In this document: piece by piece, positions 37,464-50,288 of the stretch | Layout: every line of letters begins with the position of its first letter | How positions within the stretch are numbered: position 1 is the first letter of the stretch | Assembly: GCA_950295325.1 (NCBI GenBank) | Contig: OX485803.1 | Location: forward strand, 48,935,554 to 48,999,553 | Length of the DNA: 64,000 nt | Direction: 5' to 3' | Source of the DNA: Polytrichum commune | Taxonomy: Eukaryota > Streptophyta > Polytrichopsida > Polytrichales > Polytrichaceae | Program-made: the position numbers and the translations under genes | The notes under the pieces: model-generated | Databases searched by the model: none | What the model was told of the DNA's origin: nothing | The model's input: the letters and a program-made list of their open reading frames with translations, nothing else

Positions 37464-37760
37464 TTATTGTGGGCACTTCCAACTTCTTACAATTTTGATT
37501 GTTGGACCAAATTAGGAATTGTTACATCTAGTTAGCAATTGCAACTCACGAAGATTGGTATTTCGAGTTCAACATTGGAGCCCATACACACAAAAGTTAT
37601 GAGTGTTCAAAGTGAGTGTTTTTCGCTCTCTTAAAGAGATCGAACATGCCTAAACTTAATTATGTTCATCGTTGAACATAGAATGACTAGCTTATGTATG
37701 TGAGCACATAGTCCAATATCATTATACACATTGATATTTATGATGTCCAATCTCAAATGC
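37464..37760 (+). repeat. Dispersed repeat A, copy 2
   Basis: Shares 'tgtgggcacttccaac', 'aggaattgttac', 'gttagcaattgcaa', 'cacgaagattgg' and 'gagcacatagtccaat' in order with the copies at 58850-59205 and 59893-60222. More diverged at its 3' end. Confidence 0.7.
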
Positions 37761-38289
37761 CTCCAATCTCAACTAATATGTTAAACATCATTTCATTTCA
37801 ATGATGGTCATCATAAGGGGTTTGGAGTTGATGGCTAGTACCCTTGGTTCTACCTTTCATAAAGAAGAGGTAGGCGTTTAAACCCCTATTCTTTGATTCC
37901 GTCTCTCCAGGGAACTCCATTGGGAACTTTGGGAACCTTCAAAAATCCCACAATGCTCTCATACGATGGGATGAAACAATCCCCTTCATCTTGCAAACAT
38001 TGATTTTTCATCCTACGGAATTTCATCCGTCGGACGTTTTTTTCGGATTGCCCCAACAATTTCGTAGACCGTAAAATGAGGCTCTGTGAACGAATGACCT
38101 AGATGTGGTAAGCCCATGACTACAAACCCTCCATTCACAACGCCTCGGTGACTTGGGTAGACACCCCCGGGGGTAATTTGTTGCCAACTCCCAACCCCCA
38201 CTAACATATCAAGTTGGGTCTTGAATGCCCCAACTTGGACCCAACCCGGGCAAGATTGATTACAACCCAAACAACTGCTCGTGGTCAGT
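37761..38289. other. Intergenic, no recognisable gene
   Basis: The minus-strand frame 38013-38270 has no recognised motif. A segment near 38225-38275 resembles 44930-44985 (both contain 'cccaacc' and 'gattgattacaacc'- or 'cgttggttataacc'-like sequence). Confidence 0.4.
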
Positions 38290-38504
38290 GATCGGCAATA
38301 TTTTTGGGCATAATTGGTTGAGATCCTAGTGTTTGCAAGTCCAACCGGTTACATGTTGATATCCTTCGGTTTTCCTTTATTAAAATGAGTTATATTCTAT
38401 AAATTCCTCTAAAATGATCGGTAATTAGTCTGCAGTCTTGAATTTCAACCAATTATTTCTCAAACTCAATTGGTTCATCTGTAACTAACTGCCGGTTCTC
38501 CCCA
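38290..38504 (+). repeat. Dispersed repeat B, copy 2
   Basis: Matches 53327-53532 and the complement of 18365-18586, from 'atttttgggcataattgg' through 'accggttacatgttgat' to 'ggttcatctgtaactaac'. Confidence 0.75.
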
Positions 38505-40187
38505 ATCATAGCTCATGGTTGCAATGAAGAAAGGAATGGCACACAATTGACCCTTCAAGAACCTTCTAAGAACCAAAATTTATATTGTCAATATCAACAT
38601 TTAAAAAAAAAATCATTTATACACGTTGATTTTAAATACCATAATCAACTTCAAAATGAAGTCAAAGATTTGGTAGTCACCTACCTAACCTTACCAAAGT
38701 ATGAAACTACGGTCGTTGGGAAATGAAACAAGTCATTGATATTTGATCTCTACGAGTCCCAAAGTCTTGCCGGCCTTGGATTTTGATGGGGGTACCCGCC
38801 CCTTCCCGCCACTTGTCAATCACTCACTCGTTACAAATAGTTTCCTAAAAGTGTTGGCATGTTTGTTGTGGTGGAGGTGGTGGTGGTGATGGTGGTGATG
38901 GTGATTGATTTTGAAACAATCACTTGGAAACTTAAATTGGGGTTGTGAGAATGCGAACAACTGAATAATCTCGTCAATGTGAAGCGTGTCTAACAACCAT
39001 GTTGTCATCAAGGATATTATTGTCTTTTGGTGGTGGATTCTGTGACAGAGTTTGTGACCTTGTCTTATCGTTCATTTTTTGAAAGCACTCCAACAACATC
39101 ACCAAAGTTCTTGGTACCATTGTCCCGAATCCCTTATGTCCCATGAGACCACAACGTGGTCTAGAGTTCGGGGAAGCATGATTCCCCTTAGCACCAGCTG
39201 GAGGTCCTTTTAGAGTTGAAGAGAATATTATTTTGGGAGGAGTGTGCAAGGTTCAATTCATAACGATGATTTGAAAAGTAGTTTTGGGGTCCCCATACTA
39301 ATTATGTTTCACAATTCAGCTCATAGTCAATCTCCCAACCAATTAATTTTTTCTCCAACGGAATCACTATATTCATGAAAACTACCGACTCGCAATCCCC
39401 AAATAGGGTTTATCTTCAAAGAAAAGTTGTCAAGAATAATATATTCTAATCGCACAAAAAACGAAACACTTAGTTATATAGATATTAATCTTGATAGTGT
39501 TAATGTTAATAATAGATAGAAGTTACCTCTTTTTAAATAACCTTAAAAATAACAGTAAATAGACAAGGATAAGGGTTAGTTAAAGAAGGGGATTATATAA
39601 GGATAAGAGAGAAGGTGCTAAGAAAGAATAACCACTACTGAAGGTGTGATTAGGACTAGAAATAGGGAGTTGAGATAAGAGTGGAAAAAGATATTTAAGT
39701 GAGGAGTGAACAATGACAAGGGTGACCAATTTTGTAAGGAGATTCGGGGGTTTGGATTATCATTTTGAATAAAGGTGTGAAGATGTTTGTTGAAAGTCTG
39801 TAAAGATGGTATGGTAGTGCATAAATTTTAGTTGAGGATTGTTAAAGAGCTAGCACTGTTCTTTAGGTAATCAAGTGTTGGTAGCAGTGTTGAGGACTTT
39901 GAAGATTGGTTTAGGGGATTATGGTCAACACCTAATTATAACAAGGAAATGAAATAGCTCGGAAGAATAACCGAGGTGGTAGAGAGCAATATTTAGTCAA
40001 GAAAAGATTATAAGGGATTGGGTTGGTTCAAAAGCATTGGAATTTTGAGATAGAATTACCGAGATGATTGCATCATGAGTGTTATTGGGACGGTAGAAGG
40101 TGTAGAGGCATCATATGCACCCCTTTAAATAAGACAGAGGTTATATAATGGTAAAATGGGATAAAGCCATGAATAGCAAAGTGTATA
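38505..40187. other. Intergenic, no recognisable gene
   Basis: Contains a GGT/GAT-rich microsatellite at 38867-38905. From 39520 to 40130 the plus strand is purine-rich, without a coding pattern. Confidence 0.5.
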
Positions 40188-40913
40188 CAGTCTAACCTTG
40201 TTAATACAACACTTGTTTATACGACACCCTCGATATTACGACACATTTTTGTGAGACCAAATTTTTTAGTTCAAAACTTCCTCTTTTATACGACTACGAC
40301 ACTCGATAATGCGACATTAAGAATCTATGTTTTGTCATATTAAAGAGGTAGTTAATGCTAAAATTTCTTTCATTTATGTTATGCACATCTAAAATACATC
40401 CATTTTCACTTGGGAACTACTTGGGACCTTCACTTACCATTGGGAACTTAATGAGAAATAGGGTTACTAGTGCATAATGGACATGGTTAGGGTTAGAGTG
40501 GCCTCCTGCCTAGTATGTTGCTATGTGTCATAAATCATTGTTGTCTAGTTCCTTATTAGAGGACTCTTTATATTTTAGTGTTAATGAAATTATTAGTTCT
40601 CAAAAGTTAGTAGGGAATTTAGATAAGATGACAGTTGCTAACTTGGGTAGGCAACACTAAAGATCTTTAGACCTCTATTTCAAGAGTTCTTGAGAATATT
40701 TGTATTTGTTTGGAGTTATAAGTTATTATTTCATACCATCTATATTGCTTAAACTCGTTGTAGATATACTTTAAGCTCACATTACTCATATTTTCATGCT
40801 CCCTCAATAATACGACAACTTTAAGCCATTTATCATATTAATGAGAAGACAACACCTTGATAATACAACTTTTTCGTGTTTCCCAAACGTGTCATACTAA
40901 AGAGGGAGAACAT
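40188..40913. mobile_element. Pogo/Tigger-like non-autonomous element, copy 2
   Basis: 726 bp. The left end is CAGTCTAACCTTGTTAATAC and the right end is an imperfect inverted match (about 16 of 25 positions). TA flanks both ends (40186-40187 and 40914-40915). It aligns along its whole length with copy 1 at 31865-32644 and is shorter by small deletions near 40525. Non-coding; it would need a transposase supplied elsewhere. Confidence 0.78.
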
Positions 40914-41295
40914 TACTACCGGGAAAGAGAGAATTGGCATAACCACTTGGTAACCTCATGACCATATGAGTACATGGTGAGACCATGCACTTAAGGGATG
41001 AGGTCAAACTACTAGTCCAAGTAAGGTAGATAACATCACTTGCTAGTAGGAAAAAGAAGGAACCCATGGAGGGTGGCATAGTACACTAGATTGGTATAGG
41101 GAGAGGGGATCTGATGGGATGTCAAGTAATTAGACAAAACTCGGTAGAGAGTTGTTAGTAGCCATAGGTGGTAGTAGTGGTAATAGCAACCAATACCAAG
41201 GGAACAAGCTTGTAGACACATGATGGAAGCAATAGCCAGTGATAGGTTGAAACCAGTAGAAATTTAGGACATATCATATTAGGTTGTACCCGGTA
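40914..41295. other. Intergenic, no recognisable gene
   Basis: Two short minus-strand frames without recognisable motifs. Confidence 0.5.
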
Positions 41296-41735
41296 TGTCG
41301 TGTAAATAGCGATCGTGTGTCACTGCAGCTTGAGTACTAACCACCACTAACAAACAACACTAAAACATAGCAAAATCCATATAAACAACACACCTCGACA
41401 TAGAAGGAAGAGAGTCAAACACTCATAAGAGCTCTAAATCTCTCTTCAAATGCACCCAATGAGTCAAGCTATCTCTCACTCCACCACAGGAAATTCCAAG
41501 AGTGTAAGTAGGGGGAGAAGAACTCAAGATTTATTGCAAAAACATGCAATCTTCACCTCACACAAGCTCTCTCCATACACTCACTCACAGGACTTGACTT
41601 GGCAAGAATGCCAAGCCAAGGAGGAGGCTCCTCACTTACGAGCCTTCCTCTCCACAACTAAGATTCATCCATCCAAATCTAGATGGATGAAATCCAACGG
41701 ATAAGATGCGGCCGTCGACACCGCATACCGTGACA
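41296..41735 (+). mobile_element. Possible short solo LTR
   Basis: A 440-bp block starts TGTCGTG and ends CGTGACA (imperfect inverted termini). The same four bases GGTA lie outside both ends (41292-41295 and 41736-41739). CATATAAAC at about 41380 could be a TATA box. Four matching bases can occur by chance, so the call is tentative. Confidence 0.4.
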
Positions 41736-41739
41736 GGTA

Positions 41740-44700
41740 GCTTTGTCGAGAACTGAACAAAAATAAATAATGTAATAAGGGACAGCCGGTTCTATTAGGG
41801 ATAGAACGGAAGTATCTTTTAATAATTAAACTTGGAGTATTCATTAAAAATGCTATTTTTATTAGTTTTGTATCAAATTTGGTATGTGTATGACAAAGAT
41901 GATCTTGTATCCTAAACCCTAAAAATTAAAATTAAACATCAATTTGGATGAATTGAATGACAAGTTTTTAATATCATTAACAAGTGTTTGTCACACTCTA
42001 CACATAGGATCATTTTTTCTCACACTCTTACAAAAATAAGTCATAAATTCTTCATAAGATGACCATATCTGCAAATTATTTATAAATTTAATTCCATCTT
42101 CATTTTATGAAATTTTTGCATGGTTTTGCTTTGAAAATGCTTACACAAAACTCATGACCTTATATAAGGTTCATTTGTATAAATGTGATCTTTAGCTTTG
42201 TGTCAACAAGTTTGCTTCATGAATGTTCTATAAAACATGCTTGCAAATCTCACTTTATAACAAATCTTGAAAATACATAAAACCCTAGGGGTAAATGGGT
42301 TACGCTATTGGTTTTTAAGAAACGTTAGCTGATAAATAACACCCCATGTCATGTACATGCTTAGAAAATCGATGTGGCTCACTTTTACAAATAGTATTTC
42401 ATAATTGTTGTGAACTTAAACAAATTTTGAATTAAATTAAATTAAGTTGTTGAGGTTGGATCAAGGCTGCGAATGGTGCAATATGTTCTAATATGAGCTA
42501 AGTACAATGGGTGGTTTAAAACTACATTAACCTTTGATGTCATATCACAAGTAGATCACTCCATTGTCAAGTTGAACACCACGTGCGACCAAAAAAAATC
42601 TTCTTTTGGTAAGTTGCACCACCAAAATGGGTCAAAATTTTATCAAATTTTTTTCATGAGTAGATATACACAGTACCTATGACATAGTCAAAATTAGTAA
42701 CTAAATTTGATGATTTGTTTTTTTCATAAAATATACCATTTCTAACTAGAATGACACATAATTGAACTAAAACAATTACTAAAAAAACAAAGATGACTAA
42801 AAATTTCAAAAAAGTATACAAAAGATACTATTAATGGTTATGTATATGTAGAAAAAATATCATAAATTTTAAATTTATATATGGCATGTAATATAGGGGT
42901 AGCAAACTTTGTCCGCACGTGGTGTCAACTTGACAATGAAGTGACCTCCCCGTGTGTCATATGTGACCATAATTTGGTCGTGAATGGTTCACCCTGACCC
43001 CTTTGATACCAATTTGGATGATTTATGAATTGCTTCAACTACTCCTCTTGGTCATGTACAAGTCTGCTATGTCCTACCACGTGAATAATTTTGATTCAAC
43101 AAAGTTGGATATTTTTGGATCAATTCAAATATGGGAGTTTGTGCATCCTGAACATGTTTTTTGGTTGATCCCTATGTGCATATGATTCCCAATTGATGTG
43201 CAAATTTGCATGACATTCAGAAGCAACATACCTAAACATCTATTATTGGAATCTCTAGTCAAACATGTGTTGGTGGTTGTAAATCCATGTGCAAGGTGTG
43301 CAGTTGTGGCACCGCTACCTCAAATTGCAAAGCTTCCCAAAAAAATCACAAAATAATGGTTTCAATATTGTGAGTTGATTTGAGTATCCCCTCTTTTGCA
43401 TGAGGGTAACGTTTTGTCATTTGGAGTTGATTTGAGTGGAGGTTTAATAAAAAAAAAACCGACCCCAATTTAATTTTTTAAATTGTTGTCCCTCAAGACC
43501 ACTATTGACATTCATATTATAATCTCATGTGTTACAGAAGTTCAACGTTTAAAATTTGAATTGTGAGTAGTCACCTCTAACCTGCAAATATCTATGTAAT
43601 TGGATTTGTTGAAAAAGCTTTAGATCTTCGGCTACAGTCGTTGAAATTGAGGTCACATTTTTTGGATAGATTTGAGGGGAATTGGCATGGGAGTTAGGGG
43701 TTAGCTTGAACCCTCTAGGAATGCCAAGGTTAAGCTGCTCTAGGGTTAGAGTTTAGACAGATAAAGCTACTACGTCATATTTTTCTTAGAATCTACTTTT
43801 AAAAATATGCAATGTACAAATGCATTGCATCCACATTTATGTTTCAAATTCATTACCCACAATTTTACTCATTTGTGCATTTATGCATTTATGCATTACG
43901 GGACATATAACATCTTGGGCATTATGCCTTGCTTATTATGGATTTCCCCCACATTTTGGACGTACTCAACTTGAAAACTATTCAACATCTAACAAGAAAA
44001 CAGTAGAACCGTGAGGCTCTGTTCTTTATTATGAAAAACTACAATTGTAGTTGTCCACTTTGCTCATGCCAATTCATGGCTATTCATTATACCAAACTTT
44101 TCTTGGATTTTGTGCACCTTCTTCTCAAATACGGGTCAAGGATTGAAGCTACTCATTTATCACCCAAAACTTTTAAAATAAATAATGAAGAACTACCGAA
44201 ATAACTATAGTTAACTAGATTTCTTTTAATTCATTTAAGGGAGCACTTATATATAAACTATAGTTAACATCCACATTAAATAGATAAAGTGGACCAAAAA
44301 TAACAAGAACAAGTAACGTCCAAGTGTGAACACAAAGTGGTTAGGAAATTTGCTCTTGAAACGAAGAAGTTGATGCATAGTCTCTGTCCTATAGACAAAG
44401 CCAACAAACTGCACCAATTGCTAGTCCAATGCAAATGGAGGAGGTGGAGTATGGATTTTGTTCGATATATGTACTCCAAGTTGTGTCGGAGTGTGAATGG
44501 TGGCCTTATGATTCTAAAATTTAGGCAAACTTGATAGCCATGTCGTTGTGATATTTCCATGTGTGGCTGAATATTCATTGTGTCAAGTGATTGTTGTCCA
44601 TCAATCTCCTTCTAGAAAGGATGCATGCCATATGGCATGAGCAATGTTATGAATCAAATCAAATACAAATAAACCATTCATGCATAATCACTCCACAACA

Positions 44701-45190
44701 CACAAGGTATTGCTCTCGGAGCTTCTTAAGTTCTCAACAAAGACACCATGATAAAACTAAAAATAATATTTTTTGCTTTTAAATTTTAAAGACTAAATTC
44801 ATATTCCAAAAAAGTTGAGAACATTGTCGTTTGATCAAGTGAACAAATTCATTCCAAATTTGGGCGATGACTTACATAAGGATTGTGTTCCCAACATTAT
44901 CGGGTCCCACCTCTATTGACTTGGATATGAATGCCTCAAACCAATCCCAACCCAGACAACGTTGGTTATAACCAATATTGGTCTAGTACATAGGTGAATG
45001 CATGATATTAATAATCAACACCAACAATGATACCCAAAAACTTACCCATGGTATCAAAATTGTAACACCCATCAAATATTGATATTTGAAGAGTTTGTTA
45101 CGGTGAGAAAATCTTTGTATACTTGAGTTATTATTTGAGTCGATATTGTTAATCATATTAATACTACAATGATCTTGAAGTCTCACTCGT
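41740..45190. other. Intergenic, no recognisable gene
   Basis: AT-rich throughout with short frames only. 42.6-43.3 kb has many A and T homopolymer runs. Nothing with a known motif is seen on either strand. Confidence 0.5.
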
Positions 45191-45253
45191 CTACAAGACA
45201 ACCACATGTTTTGAATACCTTATCATAGAACCTCTATACCGTGGACATTTTTC

Positions 45254-46650
45254 ATGTCGCATCTGCAAGGAATGAAAGTCAATGTAAAGGTACCACAAAC
45301 AATGAGGTTTGTTTTGTGCCATCCAACATCGTCCACTCAGATTGTGTCTAAAAGGCAAAGCTCCATTAGCTTGCAACCTATTACTCGTTCTAGGAAAGGT
45401 ATCCTCAGCTATAACCTTGCATATGGATCTACCTTTAGGATGAAACATGTCATGAACAATCACATTGCTGATATGAAGAAGTATAAAGAAATTGTGGCAA
45501 CCATTAATGCACAAAAAACAACAACAAAAACACAAGCACATGAAGCACAACAAAGATTTTTGAAGGATCTTGCTCTCTATATTGCAAAAAAATACATTGC
45601 ATTTTTTGTTGTGAAGAATCCATGGTTGCGGTGTATAATGCTCCGGCAAAATCCGAAAGACAATGGAATGTTATGTGTTGCCGGCCTTGCCAAGATGTGC
45701 AACAATCTTGGTGACTTTTGATCGCTTGATGATGCGTACTGGAGTGATACTTTCTGTTTAGTTGTCAACTTCATAGATAGCAATCGGGAACCCTAACATA
45801 TTATTGTAGGTATTTTGAAACGTAAGATACCGGGGGTTGCAACTTTAGGAGTTATTTTGAAGAGGTTGCTTTCAAATCTACTACTCATAGACAAAGTAAT
45901 TTCATATGTGAAAGACAAAGGTAGTAATTTGAGAACATTGGCATTGGTTTTAACAGTAGTCGTGTCTTGTAAGCCTTTGAATTTGTTGCAGCCTTATCCT
46001 GGAGTGTGTTTGGGGCACATTATGTCAAATGCATGCAATACTCTACAGACGACACAAAAATGTGTATTGGAATGAAGAAGGTGTCAATCAAAGATTCTCA
46101 AATTAACTTGCAAAGAACAACTTAAAAGTCCGGGAAAGGAAGAGCAAAGTGGGATAAAGCATGCATGGAGGCAAGACTTGCCTCTCAGAAATTAAAGACA
46201 CTTGTTAAAACAAGATTTGCGAATAAAGTTGTATTTTTTCAAGCGAACATCTACACTTGTACATTATTGTCTAATTAAGAATAACAATCTCATAAGGCCC
46301 ACATAACATAATGAATTGTGTCGTTGTGTTGTACGAAACACAAGAATATGCAACTGTGATTATTATATGTTATGGGAGGCATATTGCAGCCTTGCAAGCT
46401 TGAGTCGCAAGTGGGCCGACTTGGGCTATGGGAAAGGCGGTCATAGAGACTTTGCACCTTGTCATGCAACAATGCATTTTAAACCAATCTCGCCGATATT
46501 ACCTTTTGAGCGACATATTGTACAAAACCTTCCATACCAGCATAAAGCTACAAAAGGAATATGATCAGAGAATGCTTGTGATGCCAACACAAATGTGGGC
46601 AGATGGACTCAGAGTTGCACCTACTTTATGGTTGCATGGCTTTTGAATCA
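45254..46650 (+). pseudogene. hAT-superfamily transposase remnant (DUF659-type)
   Basis: Successive blocks on the plus strand match the order of a plant DUF659/hAT transposase. They are a region ending FLKDLALYIAKKYIAFFVVKN (45.54-45.62 kb), then VKDKGSNLRTLALVLTVVVS with PGVCLGHIMSNACN (45.9-46.04 kb), then LKTLVKTRFANKVVFFQ (46.18-46.25 kb), then LHLVMQQCILNQSRRYYLLSD (about 46.45-46.52 kb). The blocks lie in three different reading frames with stops between them, so at least two frameshifts have occurred. A GHFSCRICKE-like segment near 45.25 kb could be the remains of a BED zinc finger. The C-terminal dimerisation domain is not seen here. Family placement rests on recognised motifs, not a search. 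Confidence 0.75.
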
Positions 46651-46857
46651 ATTGAAGTTATCAAATCATGTCTTGCATTTGTACATGATTTCGCTCATGA
46701 GAAAGTACCTAATATAGTGTCTTTGATTGTAGTCCCTAGGTATAAGGGCCACTTCAACATGAGCCAAGAGCCATGACCTTGTATTGGTGAGGACTCTTGA
46801 CTCTCATCCAAATGCCTTACCATGGGTGTTGGGAAAGCCATTTTATGTTGTCTTGGG

Positions 46858-47345
46858 CCCTCAAGCATAGTGTGAAGTGAGATGGACCATGTTGCGGTAC
46901 CATTGCATATTTTGTTGCCGGAAAAAAGAGGAGAGGATTTGGTTTAATATAATGTGTCTCAAAATTTATTACTTTAAGATAATTACTTGGTGGTGTTTGT
47001 CTGTCCTAGAATTTGTTCTGGAATCTGCCATGCACTCTGTCCTAAAATATATCTTAATGGAAAAATATATATTAAAAAGGTCACAGTCTCCTGGAACAAG
47101 CGTCAAACCCAGCTCTTGGAGGTGGGTCTGACGCAAATTCCGGTAGACCATGCACCCTCATCCACAACCTACCATATAAGACTTTATTTAGACTTTTCAT
47201 CCACGGACTTTTCTTTGGGCCTTTAGGCCTTCACCTCCTAGTCTAAAGTGAACTTGGACGGTCTCCGCCTTTTTGGCCAATGAGAGCTCTTACATTGCCA
47301 TGGTCAGGGGCCTTCAACCTTGTGTGTGAAGTGGCCCTAAGGGTT
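46858..47345 (+). repeat. Dispersed repeat C, copy 2
   Basis: Shares 'agtgagatggaccatgttg' and 'gtgaacttggacggtctcc', followed by 'ggtcaggggcc' and 'aagtggccctaag', with 9280-9740. Confidence 0.5.
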
Positions 47346-47668
47346 TGCAAAATACGATTAGCTTGTTTTGGTACCTTTTGTTTGTGAAGGTGTCATGGTT
47401 GTTGAATCCGAACTTGGGGAATAACTTGTCACCCACATTGGACGCTCCAACTGATTATCTTTATGGGCACACGAGTGAAGGCATGTTGAAATTGGAGCTC
47501 ATCTTGTTCCGGAAGCTTTTTGTACAAGTAGAGAAAAATGTTCCTCCACTTGCTTGGTGGAGGGTAATGCCCCTTGATTTTCAAACGGGTTATTTCTTGC
47601 AAGGCATATATAAGCAATACCATGTTCTCATATTGAGACAAAATGAATTTGTAGTGTTGTTGGACTTT
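47346..47668. other. Open frame without a clear family
   Basis: The plus-strand frame 47345-47710 (121 codons) contains EKNVPPLAWWRV, faintly like the W-W-R segment before the hAT dimerisation domain. No further match follows, so it is at best a second hAT scrap. Confidence 0.25.
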
Positions 47669-47815
47669 CATAACATTATTCAAATCCATAACAATGTTAT
47701 GTGGGATTGACATTATTTTACAAAATATTCTCCACATTGAGACTAAATGTGGAGAATATTCCACATAATAATGTCAAACCCACAAAACATTGTTATGGAT
47801 CTGAATAGTGTTATG
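47669..47815. repeat. Long hairpin (69-bp arms, 9-bp loop)
   Basis: Arms at 47669-47737 and 47747-47815 are complementary with about ten mismatches. Non-coding. Confidence 0.85.
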
Positions 47816-50189
47816 TTTGTGTGCCTTGCGTCTTTGTAGGTTGGGCATCCCGAATTTAGATTCTCTCGTCATGATATTCAAAAATTGGCCCATAGATGCT
47901 AGAGATGGTGCGATTATTTTGCAAAATCCGGTGTTGGTGAATTGTATGTTTTCGAGGCTAAATTAATGGATGTTGATGGAGATGAACTAAGGTAGAAATA
48001 CCAGAACCCATGAAATTAAGGTGATTCGCATTATAGTTTTGGTATGACAATCATGAGATAATTTTCCAAGATAGATGAGAAGGATTCATGAAGAATGCAA
48101 GTTGTTTCATATTTTTCTGCCCTATTCAAAATATGCTACAATTCTTCAAAGTGGAAAGTTGTCCAAACCCCTACTCGTTCACTAGATTCTCCCTACACCG
48201 AACATGGTAATCCGCATTTCCATACAAAACATCGCCTAAATCGGTTACCTCGTGAATACATTAACACTTGACTCCCATTGGCTACACTAAGTGTACACGT
48301 ATTGAAGTTGCCGCCAAGCCATGATCGGTTTTAGAAATGGCACTTCACCATTATGACAACGGTGTAGTGCATGGCTAGAGGGTGGTTAACAGATTATGGT
48401 ATTTCTACCTTACAAGTAGCAAGTTGCTTAGAGGAAAACCCTACTTGCTTAAATGACGAGTTGGATGAGTAGAGTCAATAGAACGTCTAGTTCAAGATGC
48501 TAGATAGACAAGATGCGGGTTTTTTTGAGACGAATGAAACGTTTTACTTCATAGCCGTATAACCAAGATGCATCTTTAGCGCTTGTATTTGCATGTTCAC
48601 AATTATAAATTATTTTAGAAGTTTCATTTGTTTCATTCACATGGGTTATTGTGTTTGTCTTGAAATTTTAATCAACAATTGGAGCTTGAAATTTTATTGA
48701 ACTTGGACTTGCATTGAAAAGGAAGACTTGGGGTGCAAGCATGGTAAAGTGGACAACTCTTGATCCTTGCACATGTTTAAGTGAAAGTGATTCAATACAT
48801 TATACTAACTTTGAATTTTGTGAAAAAAGATCATAAACATTTCAAAAATGATTGATCTTCAAAGCCGAGCAATTTTATGTTGACAAAAAAAATCTCAAAA
48901 AAAGTTTACATATTCTAGAAGACGGTGCAAGTGGTGTTTGAGTGGTGATATGGAACAAGTAATTGTCAAGAATTTGTTTGAAATGTGAAAGAACTACATT
49001 GAATTGGTGATTTTCTACAAAATATTTGATGATGACTTCAAGTGTATAATGGAGTCAAGGAATATGATAACAAATAAAGTTCAAAATAGTTAAGATTGTG
49101 AAATCTATGCCCAAAACCAAATCTAGCCATTTGTTTTTTAGCATTATTTTTAATGGGTAAGTTTTAAAGATCTCGTCTTGGTATTCCACATTTGAGTGCT
49201 TAACACAACAATAGAGGTCACCAAGAAAATACATTCAATTTGAACAACAATTTGCTACCACATTTAGGCATTTGACCAAAAATTCTATGGTTCTAGGTTA
49301 CTGGAACATTTTCCTCGTCCACTTTACTATGCTTGCACCCACTTGCTTCTTGAAACCACAACATACCTTTGTTTAAGCTTGGATGTTATCAACAAGAGAC
49401 TTGAAATGGTATTTGATACCATTGCAAAGCAATACATAACATTACTTACCTACATGGTTGTGTTCCATTTTATATTTAGCATCTGACATGGGCCTCCACT
49501 ACCTTACCTTCATGGGAAGAAACTTAGAAAATAAGAAGAAACCAACGTCGGTACAACTAATGAATATTAAGAATAGTGTTAGTGTTTTCAATGATAGCAT
49601 TGCTATAAATAATAATATCATGGAATAATATTGGGATGAATAGTGTTTCCTATGAATATTCATGTGATGAACAATGATTCTTGCACATAATGCCAAGGGT
49701 ATAAGGGAGAGTTTCCATGTAGGTTGCTCGCCCACTAGATTTTAGTGTGTATAAGGGCAAACCCGCCCAAATGTAGAGGGAATATGGCGGGGTAGGGTTT
49801 GTATGTGCTAACTAGCTACTCCCATCTTCTCAAAACCGGGCCCACTTACTGACCTCCTCCTCCTGGTTACCAAGGATGCAGTTTTAGACCAACATTGGTT
49901 TTCTTGAGTTTATAACCAATCTTAATCCTTTGGTGATCAACACTTGTAGGTTAAAGATTCTCGAGTGGGCACATGGAAGTCTAGCGGCCCATGTTCACGG
50001 CCCTCCATATTCTAGCAAACCGCCATTATGTGGTTGGATGGCGGTTGCACTTAACTACATGCAAACACCTATGACCCATTATTATCTAGAATCTAGTGGG
50101 CAAGTGGCTTACCTTAACTCCACTTGAATTTCCAAGTTCAACCTGAATGTATGAATAATAAATGAATATTCCCACTTTGTTTTAGGACG
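47816..50189. other. Intergenic, no recognisable gene
   Basis: AT-rich, short frames only and no motif recognised. Confidence 0.5.
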
Positions 50190-50288
50190 CACATACTGTA
50201 ATTAACATAGTCCAAGGTCATGAAACTGATATTATTGAGTCATGTAGATCAATTTCATGACCTTGGACTATGTTAATTACAGTATGTG
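50190..50288. repeat. Near-perfect hairpin (41-bp arms, 17-bp loop)
   Basis: The left arm 50190-50230 (starts CACATACTGTAATTAACA) and right arm 50248-50288 are complementary except for one position. No target-site duplication is obvious. Confidence 0.92.

Noticed and set aside
45191-45649. 152-codon minus-strand frame
   Set aside because: Antisense to the hAT remnant, whose plus-strand frame carries recognisable transposase motifs.
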